This document shows, one piece after another, positions 7,842 to 16,137 of a stretch of DNA of 64,000 nucleotides; positions within the stretch are counted from its first letter, which is position 1; each line of letters starts with the position of its first letter. Position numbers and translations under genes: made by a program. The DNA comes from Plesiocystis pacifica SIR-1 (GTDB taxonomy: Bacteria > Myxococcota_A > Polyangia > Nannocystales > Nannocystaceae): NCBI RefSeq assembly GCF_000170895.1, contig NZ_ABCS01000027.1, positions 37,578-101,577 of the forward strand. Reading direction: 5' to 3'. The notes below the pieces were generated by a model that saw nothing but the letters and a program-made list of their open reading frames with translations, searched no databases and was not told where the DNA came from.

Positions 7842-8681
7842 TCAGCTGCCCTCGCCAACGATGGCCAGGGTCTCGTAGGGCATCTCGATCTGAGCGTCGC
7901 GCAGGGCCTCGAACAGCCGCTCTCGCAGCTCCAGGCGCGCTTGGGTGTGGGTCCGCTCATCGTCGAGCCACACGCGCAGCTCCATGGCGACGTTGTAGTC
8001 GTTGAGCTCGGTGACGACGACCACGGGCTCGGGCGCGTCGAGGTAGCGCACGTCATCGGCGACGACCCCGAGGGCGAGCGCGCGGGCCCGGCCGATGTCC
8101 TCGGTGACGCCGATGGTGAACGGGATGTCGAGGCGGAGGTTGGGGAAATTCGTGTACGAGGCGATGACCGTGTTGACGATCTGGCTGTTGGGGATCGCCA
8201 GCATCCGCCCGTCGACGGTCACGACCCGCGTCGAACGCATCGTGATGTTCTGGACCTTCCCGTAGGCGCCGTCGATCTCGACCAGGTCCGAGATCACGAA
8301 CGGACGATCCCAGAAGATGAACAGGCCGGAGATGATGTTCGACAAGGTGTCGCGGGCTGCGAAGCCGATCGTCAGCCCGACCACCCCCAGGCTCGTCAAC
8401 AAGGAGGCCGTGTCGACCCCGAGCTGGGCGAGGGAGGTCACGACCCCAATGGTCAGCACCACGTACTGGAGCACGGTGAGGATGAAGGTCTGGGCGGTCT
8501 CGTCGAGCTTGGACTGGGAGAGGACCGTCGAGGTCCCGCGGCGCAACAACCTCCACCCCAGCCACGCCACGATCAGCGTCACGCCAGCGACGACGAGGTC
8601 TGGGAGGAGGTCGTCGACGAGGTAGGCGGCGATGCGGGTGGGTGAGAAGAGCTCGATGAGTCGCTGGAGGATCTGTTGCAT
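7842..8681 (-). CDS. mscS: Small-conductance mechanosensitive channel, MscS family
   Basis: A 279-residue MscS channel of the inner membrane, releasing solutes on hypo-osmotic shock. There are three predicted helices: around residues 30-48, 65-85 and the pore-lining TM3 LLTSLGVVGLTIGFAARD. The beta domain follows (PFVISDLVEIDG, then TVDGRMLAIPNSQI, the MscS signature) and an alpha/beta C-terminal domain. Length is typical for the minimal MscS class. It is the last gene of a five-gene minus-strand run, 3 bp after the AI-2E-type permease gene. Stem-loop element E1 lies 17 nt after the stop and may act as its terminator. Confidence 0.93.
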   Translation of the reverse strand: MQQILQRLIELFSPTRIAAYLVDDLLPDLVVAGVTLIVAWLGWRLLRRGTSTVLSQSKLDETAQTFILTVLQYVVLTIGVVTSLAQLGVDTASLLTSLGVVGLTIGFAARDTLSNIISGLFIFWDRPFVISDLVEIDGAYGKVQNITMRSTRVVTVDGRMLAIPNSQIVNTVIASYTNFPNLRLDIPFTIGVTEDIGRARALALGVVADDVRYLDAPEPVVVVTELNDYNVAMELRVWLDDERTHTQARLELRERLFEALRDAQIEMPYETLAIVGEGS

Positions 8682-8684
8682 GGC

Positions 8685-10133
8685 TCAGTCGTGCTGCGAG
8701 GGCTCGGGCTCGAGGTCCGGGTCCACCGGCGACGAGCGCGAGGCCGAGGCGCTCGAGATCGTCGACCAGCCCCCGGTGTTGCGCTTGCGTTCTCGGGTGG
8801 GCTTGCTGCGCTCGAACTTGCCCGAGCGCCGGCGCAGGTAGAGGAACACGGTCTGGAACACGCTGGCCACGGGGATGGCGAGCACGGCCCCGAGCAGGCC
8901 GCCGACGTCCAGGCCCGCGAGCAGGGCGAAGATCAACACCACCGGGTGAATGTTGGACGCGATGCCGATGATCTTGGGGTTGAGGTAGTTGGTCTCGAGC
9001 AGGTGGATGCCGACGAGCCAGCCGAGCACGGCCGCGGACTTGCCGAAGGCCAGGCCCGCCTCGAGGCCCAGGTCCCCCGAGAGCAGGGCCACGCCCATGA
9101 CCGGGATCGTCGCAATCAGGATGCCGGCGACGGGGATGATGCTCAGCATCGCCGCGACCATGGCCAGCAAAAGGCTGTAGTGCACGCCGAAGATCAGCAG
9201 GCCGATGTAGGTCAGCGTCCCGTTGATCACGCAGATCAGGATCTGCCCCCGGGCCACCCCGGCCATGCCCTCGTCGATGCCCGCGGCCAGGTCCTCGAAC
9301 TCGCCGAGGTAGACCTCGGGGACCAGGGAGCGGGTGAAGCGACCGATGCGCTGGGTGTCGACCAGCACGAAGGCGGCGATCAGGAAGGCGAGGATGAAGT
9401 CGGCGAGGAAATTGGCGACGCCGGAGATGAAGCCGCGGACGCCGGCGGCGGCCAGGTCCGTGAGCTCGTCGCCCTTGCTGGCCACGATCTCGCGGATGAT
9501 GTCGGACAGGCTGTCCTGCTTGGGCGGATCGGCCTCGATCACCCATCCCCCGCCCTGCTCGCGGACCTCGAGGTGGGCCTCGCTCAGGTCGACGCGGAAG
9601 CTGCCGTCGGCGCGCGGCTCGACCACGACCTCGCTGAGCCCGGGGTCACGGCTCGCCCCCGCAGCGGCCCCGACCTCTTGGGCCACGTCGTCCGCCGTGC
9701 TGCCCGGGAGCAGGCCCGGGAAGGTGCGCTCGAACCACTCGCTGGCCTTGGGCAGCCACTCCTCGTTGAAGGTCGCCACGGCCTCGGGGGTCGAGTCGCG
9801 CAGGGCCGAGAGATCGGTGACCACTCGGGGCAACAGGCCGCCGAAGAAGCCGGCGAGCATGGCGAAGAGCACCAGGTAGACCACCCCGACCGCGCCGAAG
9901 CGGCCGATCGCCGGGGCCAGGCGCCGAACCACGGGCTCGAGCATGTAGGCGATCAGCGCGCCGAACACGAAGGGCAGCACCACCCCGTGGAAGAGCGCGA
10001 GGATGAGCAGGAGGAACAGCGCGAAGCCCCACAGCTTCGAGAACTCGCGGACGGTGGCCAGCAAGCCCTCGCGGGGGGCCTCCTCGGCCTCCGCCTCGCC
10101 CTCTTCGGGTCGGTCCGTGTCGGATCCGCTCAC
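8685..10133 (-). CDS. AI-2E family (PerM/UPF0118) membrane permease
   Basis: 482 residues. An acidic cytoplasmic N-terminus is followed by the paired helices FALFLLLILALFHGVVLPFV and an 8-TM architecture typical of the AI-2E/PerM family (YMLEPVVRRLAP near residue 62; late segments GVALLSGDL, LLETNYLNPKIIG and the conserved NIHPVVLIFALLAG). A large extracytoplasmic insert (residues ~95-215) lies between TM3 and the rest. Family members export small molecules or act as Na+/H+ antiporters; the substrate here cannot be told. The start is GTG at 10133, 16 bp after the kinase stop, and the gene ends 3 bp before mscS. Pairing with mscS suggests osmotic or envelope homeostasis (inference). Confidence 0.9.
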   Translation of the reverse strand: MSGSDTDRPEEGEAEAEEAPREGLLATVREFSKLWGFALFLLLILALFHGVVLPFVFGALIAYMLEPVVRRLAPAIGRFGAVGVVYLVLFAMLAGFFGGLLPRVVTDLSALRDSTPEAVATFNEEWLPKASEWFERTFPGLLPGSTADDVAQEVGAAAGASRDPGLSEVVVEPRADGSFRVDLSEAHLEVREQGGGWVIEADPPKQDSLSDIIREIVASKGDELTDLAAAGVRGFISGVANFLADFILAFLIAAFVLVDTQRIGRFTRSLVPEVYLGEFEDLAAGIDEGMAGVARGQILICVINGTLTYIGLLIFGVHYSLLLAMVAAMLSIIPVAGILIATIPVMGVALLSGDLGLEAGLAFGKSAAVLGWLVGIHLLETNYLNPKIIGIASNIHPVVLIFALLAGLDVGGLLGAVLAIPVASVFQTVFLYLRRRSGKFERSKPTRERKRNTGGWSTISSASASRSSPVDPDLEPEPSQHD

Positions 10134-10149
10134 CGGCGGAGAGTATCAA

Positions 10150-11487
10150 CTAGGCCGCGAGCACGCCGACGCTCGTGCTGGGGTCGTCGGGGTCGTGAAA
10201 CACTCGGATCGGCGCGCCGACCTCGAGCTTGGCGATCAACAGGGAGTCGCGGCTATAGGCGTAGCCGCTGTGACGGGTCCCCTCGACCGCGTACTCGTAG
10301 TCGACGTAGGTGCCCGTCTGGCCGGTATTGGCCCCGGTGACCTCGCCCTGGACCTCGACGCCGGAGGTGTAGAGATTGCGCGCGCGTCGACGGCCGCCAT
10401 ACAGGGTGTAGAGCACCGTAGCGACCATCAGCGCGGGCCCCGCCGCCAGGCTCGCCATTCCCACGCTCCCGCCCACCATGGCCCCGATCACCCCCAAGGT
10501 CATGAACGCGATCGCCGGGATCATCGCCCGGTTGAGCTCGTGCGGATGGGAGGTCCGGATGGCGAGCTCCTTCGAGACCTGCGGCGTGAGCTCCCGGCCG
10601 CCGGTGGGCGCGAGGGTCCCCGGCCCGGCGGGCGCGACCTTGGCCAGCGCGGCCCCGGGCTTGCTGCCTCCCACGGGGACCAAGCTGCGCCCGCCGTCCT
10701 CGCTGTCGAGGATCTCGAGGGCCTGCGCCGCCGACTGGGGCCGCGCCGTGGGGTCGACGCGGGTGAGCCCCAAGAGCAGCTCGCGGACGGAGGCGGGCAG
10801 CTGCTCGAGGCTCGCGGCCTCGATCTGCATGCTCGCGTCGAGCAGCGACTGGGGGTGGCGGTGGCTGAAGGCGTGGGCCAAGGTCGCGCCGAGGCCGTAG
10901 AGGTCGGAGCGCGCGTCGGCCCGGCCCAGGGACTGCTCCGGGGCCATGTAGCCCGGCGTCCCGAGCACGGTCATCCCGCCGGTGATCCCGGGCACGGCGA
11001 GGTCTCGGACCGCGCCAAAGTCGACGAGCACCGGCTCCCCCGAGCCGCGCAGCACGATGTTGTCGGGCTTGATGTCGCGGTGGATGACCGGCGGCAAGAG
11101 CCCGTGCAGGTAGCTCAAGATGGCGAGCAGCGCCCGGCACAGCGCCTCGGCCTCGTCGCCCGTCCAGCGCCGGCCTGCCTCGATCTCCGCGCCGAGGGTC
11201 GGGCCGAAGACGCGCTCGCTGACGATGTAGAAGTGGACGCCGCCTTCGGCCTCGCGCTCGGCCTCGAAGGCCTCGATGAAGCGCGGGATCCCGGCATGCG
11301 CGAGGGCGCCGAGGACCTTGGCCTCGCGCTCGAACTGCTCGACGGGCTTCCAATTGGGCACCTCCCGGAGCAGCAGCTCCTTGATGACCACCGGCTCCCC
11401 GGTCTCGCGCAGCGTCGCGGCGTGGGTCTTGCCAAAGCCCCCCTCGCCGAGGAGCTCGCCCAACTCATAACGCTCGAGGGCAGACAC
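10150..11487 (-). CDS. Serine/threonine protein kinase with membrane-anchored DUF3592-like C-terminus
   Basis: 445 residues. Kinase domain ~5-265: P-loop GEGGFGKTH, VIKE lysine, catalytic loop HRDIKPDNIV, DFGAV, and APEQS in the activation segment. All catalytic residues are present. Two transmembrane helices follow (~320-365: AIAFMTLGVIGAMVGGSVGM and a second). The last ~80 residues resemble a DUF3592 beta domain (VEVQGEVTGA, YVDYEYAVEG, IRVFHDPDDPSTS). I chose the GTG at 11487 because GGAGG lies 8 nt upstream and the longer ATG at 11562 would run into the upstream gene. It sits between the LapB-like gene (34-bp gap) and the AI-2E-type permease (16-bp gap), so it may tune envelope functions of the same operon. 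Confidence 0.9.
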   Translation of the reverse strand: MSALERYELGELLGEGGFGKTHAATLRETGEPVVIKELLLREVPNWKPVEQFEREAKVLGALAHAGIPRFIEAFEAEREAEGGVHFYIVSERVFGPTLGAEIEAGRRWTGDEAEALCRALLAILSYLHGLLPPVIHRDIKPDNIVLRGSGEPVLVDFGAVRDLAVPGITGGMTVLGTPGYMAPEQSLGRADARSDLYGLGATLAHAFSHRHPQSLLDASMQIEAASLEQLPASVRELLLGLTRVDPTARPQSAAQALEILDSEDGGRSLVPVGGSKPGAALAKVAPAGPGTLAPTGGRELTPQVSKELAIRTSHPHELNRAMIPAIAFMTLGVIGAMVGGSVGMASLAAGPALMVATVLYTLYGGRRRARNLYTSGVEVQGEVTGANTGQTGTYVDYEYAVEGTRHSGYAYSRDSLLIAKLEVGAPIRVFHDPDDPSTSVGVLAA

Positions 11488-11521
11488 TTCGTCCTCCACC
11501 TCCCTACCCCACGTCCACGAC

Positions 11522-12649
11522 TCAGTCGCTCCCGGCGGCGATCGCCGAGTCCCACGCGCCACAGTTGCCGCAGCGGAAGGTGAAGCGCTCCATCTTCGTG
11601 CCGCAGCGCCGACACAGCAGGCTGGAAGGCTGGGCCTGACGCATGGCGGACTCTCGGGCGAGCTCCCGCTGACCCCGGGACAGGCGCAGGCGGACCAGGC
11701 TCAGCTGGGCGGCGGGGCTGCGCTCGGCGACGCGGTCGAGGGCCGCGGCGGCCTGGTCCGGGTGCTGGCGGGCGACCTTCTCGGCCAGCGCGACGACCAG
11801 CAGGGGCTCCCGGGCGATGCGCAAGCTCGACAGCATGCGCTCCATCAGGTCGCCGTGGCGCCGGTTCTCGCTCGCCCACTCCCACGCCTCGGGCACGATC
11901 GAGCGGGCGCCGGCGGGGCTGAGCTCCCAGGCGCGCTGCCACGACTCGAGGGCCTCCCCGGGGTCGCCCAGGGCCGACTCGACCCGGGCGCGCACGGCCC
12001 AGCAGTGGCCGCTGTCCGGGGCCAGGTCCACGGCCCGCTCGGCGAGCTTGCGGGCCTTCTTGTCGACGCCGTCCTCGAGGGCCTCGCTGGCCTGGCCGGC
12101 CACGGCGTGGCCCCGGCCGACGCGGGCGTCGAGGGCCCGGCGCCCCTCGACCTGCTTCTCGAGCCGCTCCCAGGCGGCCGCGGCTCGCTCCCAGGCCCCC
12201 GCGCGCTCGAGGGCGCGCGCCAGGGTCTCGAGGGTCGCGACGCTGCGCGGGGCCAGGCTCACGGCCCGGACCAGGGCGCCGACGGCCGCGCGCTCGTTGT
12301 TCTCGGCGAGCAGGTCCCGGCCCAGGCCGACCAGCGCCGCCACGCGCTGCTCCGCCGGCAGGTCCGCCGAGGCGAGCACGGTGCGGTGCACGGCCTTGGC
12401 CCGCTCGATGCGGCCGCGCCGACGATCGAGGGCGGCCAGGGCCAGGAACACCGTCGGATCCCCGGGCTCGGTCTCGCAGATCCGCTCGAGCTCCTGGGCG
12501 ACGTTCTCCCGGTCGCCCTCGGCGAGCTCGTAGAGCACGCGCTTGCGCCGGGCGAGGTGCTCGACGGCCGCCCGCTGCGGGGCCACGTACCACCAGCCCA
12601 CGCCAAAGCCGACGAGCAGGCAGACCAGGGCGATGATCACGAAGCTCAC
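11522..12649 (-). CDS. LapB/YciM-like TPR protein with C-terminal zinc ribbon
   Basis: 375 residues. One N-terminal membrane helix (IIALVCLLVGFGVGWWYV), then TPR-like helical repeats (~25-340), then a rubredoxin-like metal site CRRCG...CGNCG at the very end (~345-366). This order (TM, TPRs, zinc ribbon) is that of LapB/YciM, which in enterobacteria controls LPS synthesis by steering LpxC to FtsH. The start overlaps the stop of the upstream two-TM gene by 4 bp, just as lapA and lapB are adjacent in E. coli. The gene is followed by a protein kinase, which is not part of the enterobacterial lap locus. LapB is the best guess; a generic TPR/zinc-ribbon assembly protein is the alternative. Confidence 0.75.
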   Translation of the reverse strand: MSFVIIALVCLLVGFGVGWWYVAPQRAAVEHLARRKRVLYELAEGDRENVAQELERICETEPGDPTVFLALAALDRRRGRIERAKAVHRTVLASADLPAEQRVAALVGLGRDLLAENNERAAVGALVRAVSLAPRSVATLETLARALERAGAWERAAAAWERLEKQVEGRRALDARVGRGHAVAGQASEALEDGVDKKARKLAERAVDLAPDSGHCWAVRARVESALGDPGEALESWQRAWELSPAGARSIVPEAWEWASENRRHGDLMERMLSSLRIAREPLLVVALAEKVARQHPDQAAAALDRVAERSPAAQLSLVRLRLSRGQRELARESAMRQAQPSSLLCRRCGTKMERFTFRCGNCGAWDSAIAAGSD

Positions 12650-13254
12650 GCGGGCGCCCCCGGCTCATCGTCGGACTTCTCGCCTGGCGGGCCGAAGCGC
12701 TGCTGGCCGTTGGCCGCGCTGTTGGGCCCGACCCGCGGCCGCCACACCCCCGCTTGGGTGTCGAGGGTGGTCAGCTCCGCCCCGCTCTCCCCCAGCATCC
12801 GCTCGCGGCGCATCTTCTCCGTCATCACCTTCTTGGCCCGACTCTCGAGCCGGGCCTCGGCCGCGAGGATCTCGTCCTCCTCCTGCTGGCGCAGGGGCAA
12901 GGTGCGCAGCTCGAGGATCTCGCGCTCGAGCTCCCGGCGGCGGCGCTGGTCGATGGCCTGCGAGCGGACCCGAAAGGGCGCCGCGACCAGCAGGGCCAGG
13001 AGCAAGCTCGCGCAGCCTCCCCAGCCCGCCATCACCAGGGCGACGTTCATCTCGACCCGCTTGCGGACCAACGGATCGACGAAGTCGAAGCGTGGCACCA
13101 AGAGCACGACCTCGACCCAGGCCCGGTTCTCCTGGAGCACGAGCGAGAACCAGATCAGCCCGAGGGTGAACAGGATGAGGCTGACGCCCACGTATGCCTT
13201 GCCGAGGACGGTCACGATTTCGGCGCGGACCATAGCATGGGCAAGACCGAGCAC
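12646..13254 (-). CDS. Two-TM membrane protein in LapA position
   Basis: 202 residues. Two membrane helices (VGVSLILFTLGLIWFSLVL near 23-41; NVALVMAGWGGCASLLLALL near 70-90) are followed by a highly charged, probably coiled-coil segment (QRRRRELEREILELR to ~150) and a disordered tail. The topology resembles LapA (DUF1049), but this protein is twice as long and similarity is weak, so LapA is suggested mostly by its place directly before a LapB-like gene (4-bp ATGA overlap). I chose the GTG at 13254 because GGGAG lies about 7 nt upstream; the ATG at 13233 has no ribosome binding site. It is the first gene of the five-gene run to mscS. Confidence 0.65.
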   Translation of the reverse strand: MLGLAHAMVRAEIVTVLGKAYVGVSLILFTLGLIWFSLVLQENRAWVEVVLLVPRFDFVDPLVRKRVEMNVALVMAGWGGCASLLLALLVAAPFRVRSQAIDQRRRRELEREILELRTLPLRQQEEDEILAAEARLESRAKKVMTEKMRRERMLGESGAELTTLDTQAGVWRPRVGPNSAANGQQRFGPPGEKSDDEPGAPA

Positions 13255-13327
13255 GGCTTGCTCCCGACCTCACGCGGATCCGTGCGAGCCCCTGCACACC
13301 CCGCCAGGGACGTTGTATTCTCCGCTC

Positions 13328-14092
13328 ATGCTCTGGTCCCCTTCCCCCCGAGGCTCCTCCCTCGCCCTGGCCCTGGCCTTCGCCTTCACCGGCGGCCTCG
13401 TGGTCGGCTGCACCACCACCGACGGAAAGAGTGAAGTCGACAAGGAGCTCGAGAAGGCGCGGGCGGAGGCCGGCAAGCGCAAGGCCGCGGAGTGCTACCC
13501 CTCCAGCAAGGAGCCCTGCTACTTCCTCGCGGACGGCAAGGTCGGGCCCGAGGGCACCGCCGGCCGCGGCATCTGCAAGGAGGGCCTCCGGGTCTGCGAC
13601 GAGGGCGGCTTTTGGGGGGCCTGCGACGGCGCCGTGCTCCCGGCCGCCGAGCTGTGCAACAAGATCGACGACGACTGCAACGGCCGCGTCGACGACGGCT
13701 TCGAGCGCGACGGGACCAAGTGCTTCGCCGGCGAGGGCGAGTGCCGCGCCGAGGGCACCTACTCGTGCAGCCCCGACGGCAGCCAGTCGGTGTGCAGCGC
13801 CACCGCCAAGCAGCCCTCCCCCGAGGTCTGCGACGGCCGCGACAACGACTGCGACGGCACCATCGACGACGGCGACGTCGAGGGCACCGGCGACAGCTGC
13901 AAGACGGGCCAGTCCGGCATGTGTTCCGAGGGCGTCAAGCAGTGCGTCGCTGGGGCCATCAAGTGCATGCCCAGGCACACCCGCACCGTCGAGATCTGCG
14001 ACAACAAGCAGGACGAGGACTGCGACGGCAAGGTCGACGAAGAGGGCTGCATCTCCGAGGAAGAGGCCCGCCAAGCTGGCGTGCTGAAGTAG
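13328..14092 (+). CDS. Lipoprotein with MopE-type DxDxDG metal-binding repeats
   Basis: 254 residues. A signal peptide ends in the lipobox LVVGC (Cys near residue 28). A charged spacer (EVDKELEKARAEAGKRKAAE) is followed by a Cys-rich domain with three copies of the putative metal-binding motif: CNKIDDDCNGRVDDG, CDGRDNDCDGTIDDG and CDNKQDEDCDGKVDEE. The motif is widespread in myxobacterial surface proteins and in MopE of Methylococcus. Paired Cys and Asp residues suggest disulfide-stabilised Ca2+ loops. Anchored to the outer or inner membrane by lipid; partner unknown. A strong intrinsic terminator follows at 14113-14152. Confidence 0.88.
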   Translation: MLWSPSPRGSSLALALAFAFTGGLVVGCTTTDGKSEVDKELEKARAEAGKRKAAECYPSSKEPCYFLADGKVGPEGTAGRGICKEGLRVCDEGGFWGACDGAVLPAAELCNKIDDDCNGRVDDGFERDGTKCFAGEGECRAEGTYSCSPDGSQSVCSATAKQPSPEVCDGRDNDCDGTIDDGDVEGTGDSCKTGQSGMCSEGVKQCVAGAIKCMPRHTRTVEICDNKQDEDCDGKVDEEGCISEEEARQAGVLK

Positions 14093-14112
14093 GCGCCTCC
14101 CCTGCTGCTCTC

Positions 14113-14152
14113 GACCCGCGCAGGCGCTCTCGGGCGCCCAGCGCGGGTTTTG
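14113..14152 (+). terminator. Intrinsic terminator after the MopE-type lipoprotein gene
   Basis: CCCGCGC (14115-14121) pairs with GCGCGGG (14141-14147), with an inner GGCGC/GCGCC stem, followed by TTTT. It lies 20 nt after the stop codon. Confidence 0.8.
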
Positions 14153-14238
14153 CGTGAGTCCGCTCCCTCCGCCGCCTCCGCCGCCCGCTGCTCGCGCAGT
14201 CTCGCCCTGGGCCGCCATCGCGACTACCCTCCCCGGCC

Positions 14239-14877
14239 ATGACGACGGGACACGAGCGCACTCGGTTGGTCATCGGCATCGCGGGCGGGAGCGGCTCGGG
14301 CAAGAGCACCGTCGCCAACGCGCTGGGCTCGGCCCTGCCCGACGGCAAGGTCGCGACCTTGCGCCACGACAGCTACTACTGCGACCGGCCGGACCTGACC
14401 CTCGCCCAGCGCCACGAGCTCAACTACGACCACCCCGAGGCCCTCGACACCGCCCTGCTCGTCGAGCACATCCAGCACCTCAAGGCGGGCAACCCCGTCG
14501 AGGTCCCGATCTACGACTTCAAGACCCACCGCCGCCTCGCGGAGACCCGCCGGGTCGACCCGGCGGCGGTGATCATCGTCGAGGGCATCTTGGTGTTCGT
14601 CGACGAGCACCTCACCCGCGAGCTCGACATCAAGATCTTCGTCGACACCGAGCCCGACATCCGGGCCATCCGCCGCATCCGCCGGGACATCCGCCAGCGC
14701 GGCCGCGACTTCGAGTCCGTGCGCAAGCAGTACTACGAGACCGTCCGGCCCATGCACATCCACTTCGTCGAGCCGAGCAAGCGCAAGGCGGACCTGATCA
14801 TCCCCGAGGGCGGGGAGAACCGGGTGGCGATCGACGTGCTGGTGGCCCGGCTGCGCGCCGCCAGCGACGAGCAGTAG
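14239..14877 (+). CDS. udk: Uridine kinase
   Basis: A 212-residue uridine/cytidine kinase of pyrimidine salvage (uridine to UMP). It shows the P-loop GIAGGSGSGKST (residues 13-24), HDSYYCDRPDLT, the nucleoside-binding NYDHPEALD, PIYDFKTHRR, VEGILVF and the lid RRIRRDIRQRGR. Length is normal for the family. It starts at the ATG at 14239. It is preceded by the terminator at 14113-14152, so it is probably transcribed alone. It is convergent with the SPFH gene; repeat R1 and stem-loop E2 fill the gap. Confidence 0.96.
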   Translation: MTTGHERTRLVIGIAGGSGSGKSTVANALGSALPDGKVATLRHDSYYCDRPDLTLAQRHELNYDHPEALDTALLVEHIQHLKAGNPVEVPIYDFKTHRRLAETRRVDPAAVIIVEGILVFVDEHLTRELDIKIFVDTEPDIRAIRRIRRDIRQRGRDFESVRKQYYETVRPMHIHFVEPSKRKADLIIPEGGENRVAIDVLVARLRAASDEQ

Positions 14878-14887
14878 GGCCAGCCGA

Positions 14888-14990
14888 TAGCAGTCGCCCA
14901 CCCCGGCCGTGCCGGGACCCATGATCCACGAAAGCGTCGTCTACGGACTCAGCTGGCGTTGAACCCGTGGGCGGCTGTCTTTCTCGGTAG
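14888..14990. repeat. 103-bp repeat R1, copy 1
   Basis: It is identical to 34238-34340 except for one base (T instead of C in a hairpin loop). Its ends form an imperfect inverted repeat: CAGTCGCCCAC (14891-14901) pairs with GTGGGCGGCTG (14967-14977) with one G-T wobble. An inner hairpin CCCGGC-CGT-GCCGGG lies near the left end, and the single difference between the copies falls in its loop. It is bounded by TA at both ends. Its right end overlaps the left end of stem-loop E2. Confidence 0.9.
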
Positions 14991-15119
14991 GCTGCTGAAA
15001 TTCGCCGCGCGTCGTCAGGTGCGTCGCTACGCGTCGAGGCCAAGGAGCAAAACCGCCGCTGTATCGGGCATACTAGAGGCGTACCTGACGTCGTGGGGTG
15101 ATTTTCAGCAGCCTGCTAG
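14988..15119. repeat. Stem-loop element E2 (CTAG-bounded)
   Basis: About 132 bp. The arms GGCTGCTGAAATTC... and, read inward from the other end, GGCTGCTGAAAATC... continue to a shared CGTCAGGT block. The core AAAACCGCCGCTGTATCGGG is near-identical to E4. The tip pairs GTAT with ATAC (15061-15064 with 15070-15073). The right half of the inner stem appears deleted relative to E3 and E4. It ends in CTAG 2 nt from the SPFH gene stop codon. Confidence 0.8.
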
Positions 15120-15121
15120 GC

Positions 15122-15994
15122 TCAACGCGTATCGAGCAGCATGCCCTCGCCGTCGGTGATCACCACCTTCGTATTCGGCGACTGGGCCAGCTCGCGGAAG
15201 GCCTCGATGCCCAGGAATTCCAGCACCCGCGCGTCGAGGCTGTCGCTGAGCATCTCGTTGGCCTCCTGCGTGCCCGCGGCCTCGATCTTCGTGGCCTCGG
15301 CCGTGGCCCCGGCGTCGATCAGCTTGGCGTCTCGGCGGCCCTCGGCCTGAATCTGGACGATCTGCCGATCGGCCTCGGCGGCGATGATCCGCCGGTCGGC
15401 CTCCTGGCGCTCTTGCTGAAGCACGAACTGCATGCGCTGGGACTCCTGCTCGGCCTCGAGCTTCATCTCGATGGCGCGGGCGAGACCGGGCGGCAAGGAG
15501 ATGCTCTTCATCAGCACGGACTCGATCACGAAGCCGCGCTCCTCGACGACCTCCATCATGCGCGCGGCGATGGCCTGCTCGATGGCCGAGCGCTGGGCGC
15601 TGTGCATGTCCTTGGCGAAGTAGCGGGCGCACACGTCCGCGGACGCCGAGCGGAACACCGGGAGGATCAGCGACTGCTCGTAGTTGGGCCCGATCTGGCG
15701 CAGGATCTCGGGCGCCTGCTCGGGGTTGATGCGGTAGAGGATGGAAATCTCCGAGCTGATCGTCAGGCCTTCCTTCGAGGGCAGGCCCAGCATCAGCTCC
15801 AAGTTGACCGTGCGCGTCGGCAGGCGAAACACCTTGGTGTTGAAGGTGTTGACCGAGTTGACGCCGGGGTACAGGACCTCGTCTTGGATCTCGCCGAGCT
15901 TGCGCTTGACGCCGACCTCGTCCTGCATGACGCGAACACAAGCCGACATGCTCAGGCATGCCAGCACAGCGGGGAACAACCTTGCGATTTTCAT
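15122..15994 (-). CDS. SPFH/prohibitin-domain lipoprotein
   Basis: 290 residues. The N-terminus MKIARLFPAVLACLSMSACV looks like a lipoprotein signal peptide with Cys at 19 (MSAC is a weak lipobox). An SPFH/Band 7 domain follows (~25-200: VKRKLGEIQDEVLYPGVN, TISSEISILYRI, SLPPGLARAIEMK), then a long charged Ala/Glu/Arg coiled coil (~200-265) and a short tail. SPFH proteins form large membrane-bound cages or rings that organise proteases and lipid domains. A lipid anchor in place of the usual N-terminal helix is unusual. The ATG at 15994 was chosen because it starts the signal peptide; an ATG at 16021 is possible. Convergent with udk; stem-loop E2 lies 2 nt after the stop. Confidence 0.85.
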   Translation of the reverse strand: MKIARLFPAVLACLSMSACVRVMQDEVGVKRKLGEIQDEVLYPGVNSVNTFNTKVFRLPTRTVNLELMLGLPSKEGLTISSEISILYRINPEQAPEILRQIGPNYEQSLILPVFRSASADVCARYFAKDMHSAQRSAIEQAIAARMMEVVEERGFVIESVLMKSISLPPGLARAIEMKLEAEQESQRMQFVLQQERQEADRRIIAAEADRQIVQIQAEGRRDAKLIDAGATAEATKIEAAGTQEANEMLSDSLDARVLEFLGIEAFRELAQSPNTKVVITDGEGMLLDTR

Positions 15995-16137
15995 CGCAGC
16001 AATTGGTAGTACGAATTGCATAAAGATCGCATGCGTGAAAACCCTGACACTCCCCGACGACCAGGCAGGCGGATTGCCCCCTGGTCTTTCGCGCATCGCC
16101 TGGGAATCCCAGCTCGATCCTGGGCGTAGGGCCGCCG

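Noticed and set aside
14888..14990. Short ORF with PPTGSTPAESVDDAF occurring twice
   Set aside because: It comes from the 103-bp repeat R1, lies in an intergenic region and has no independent support.
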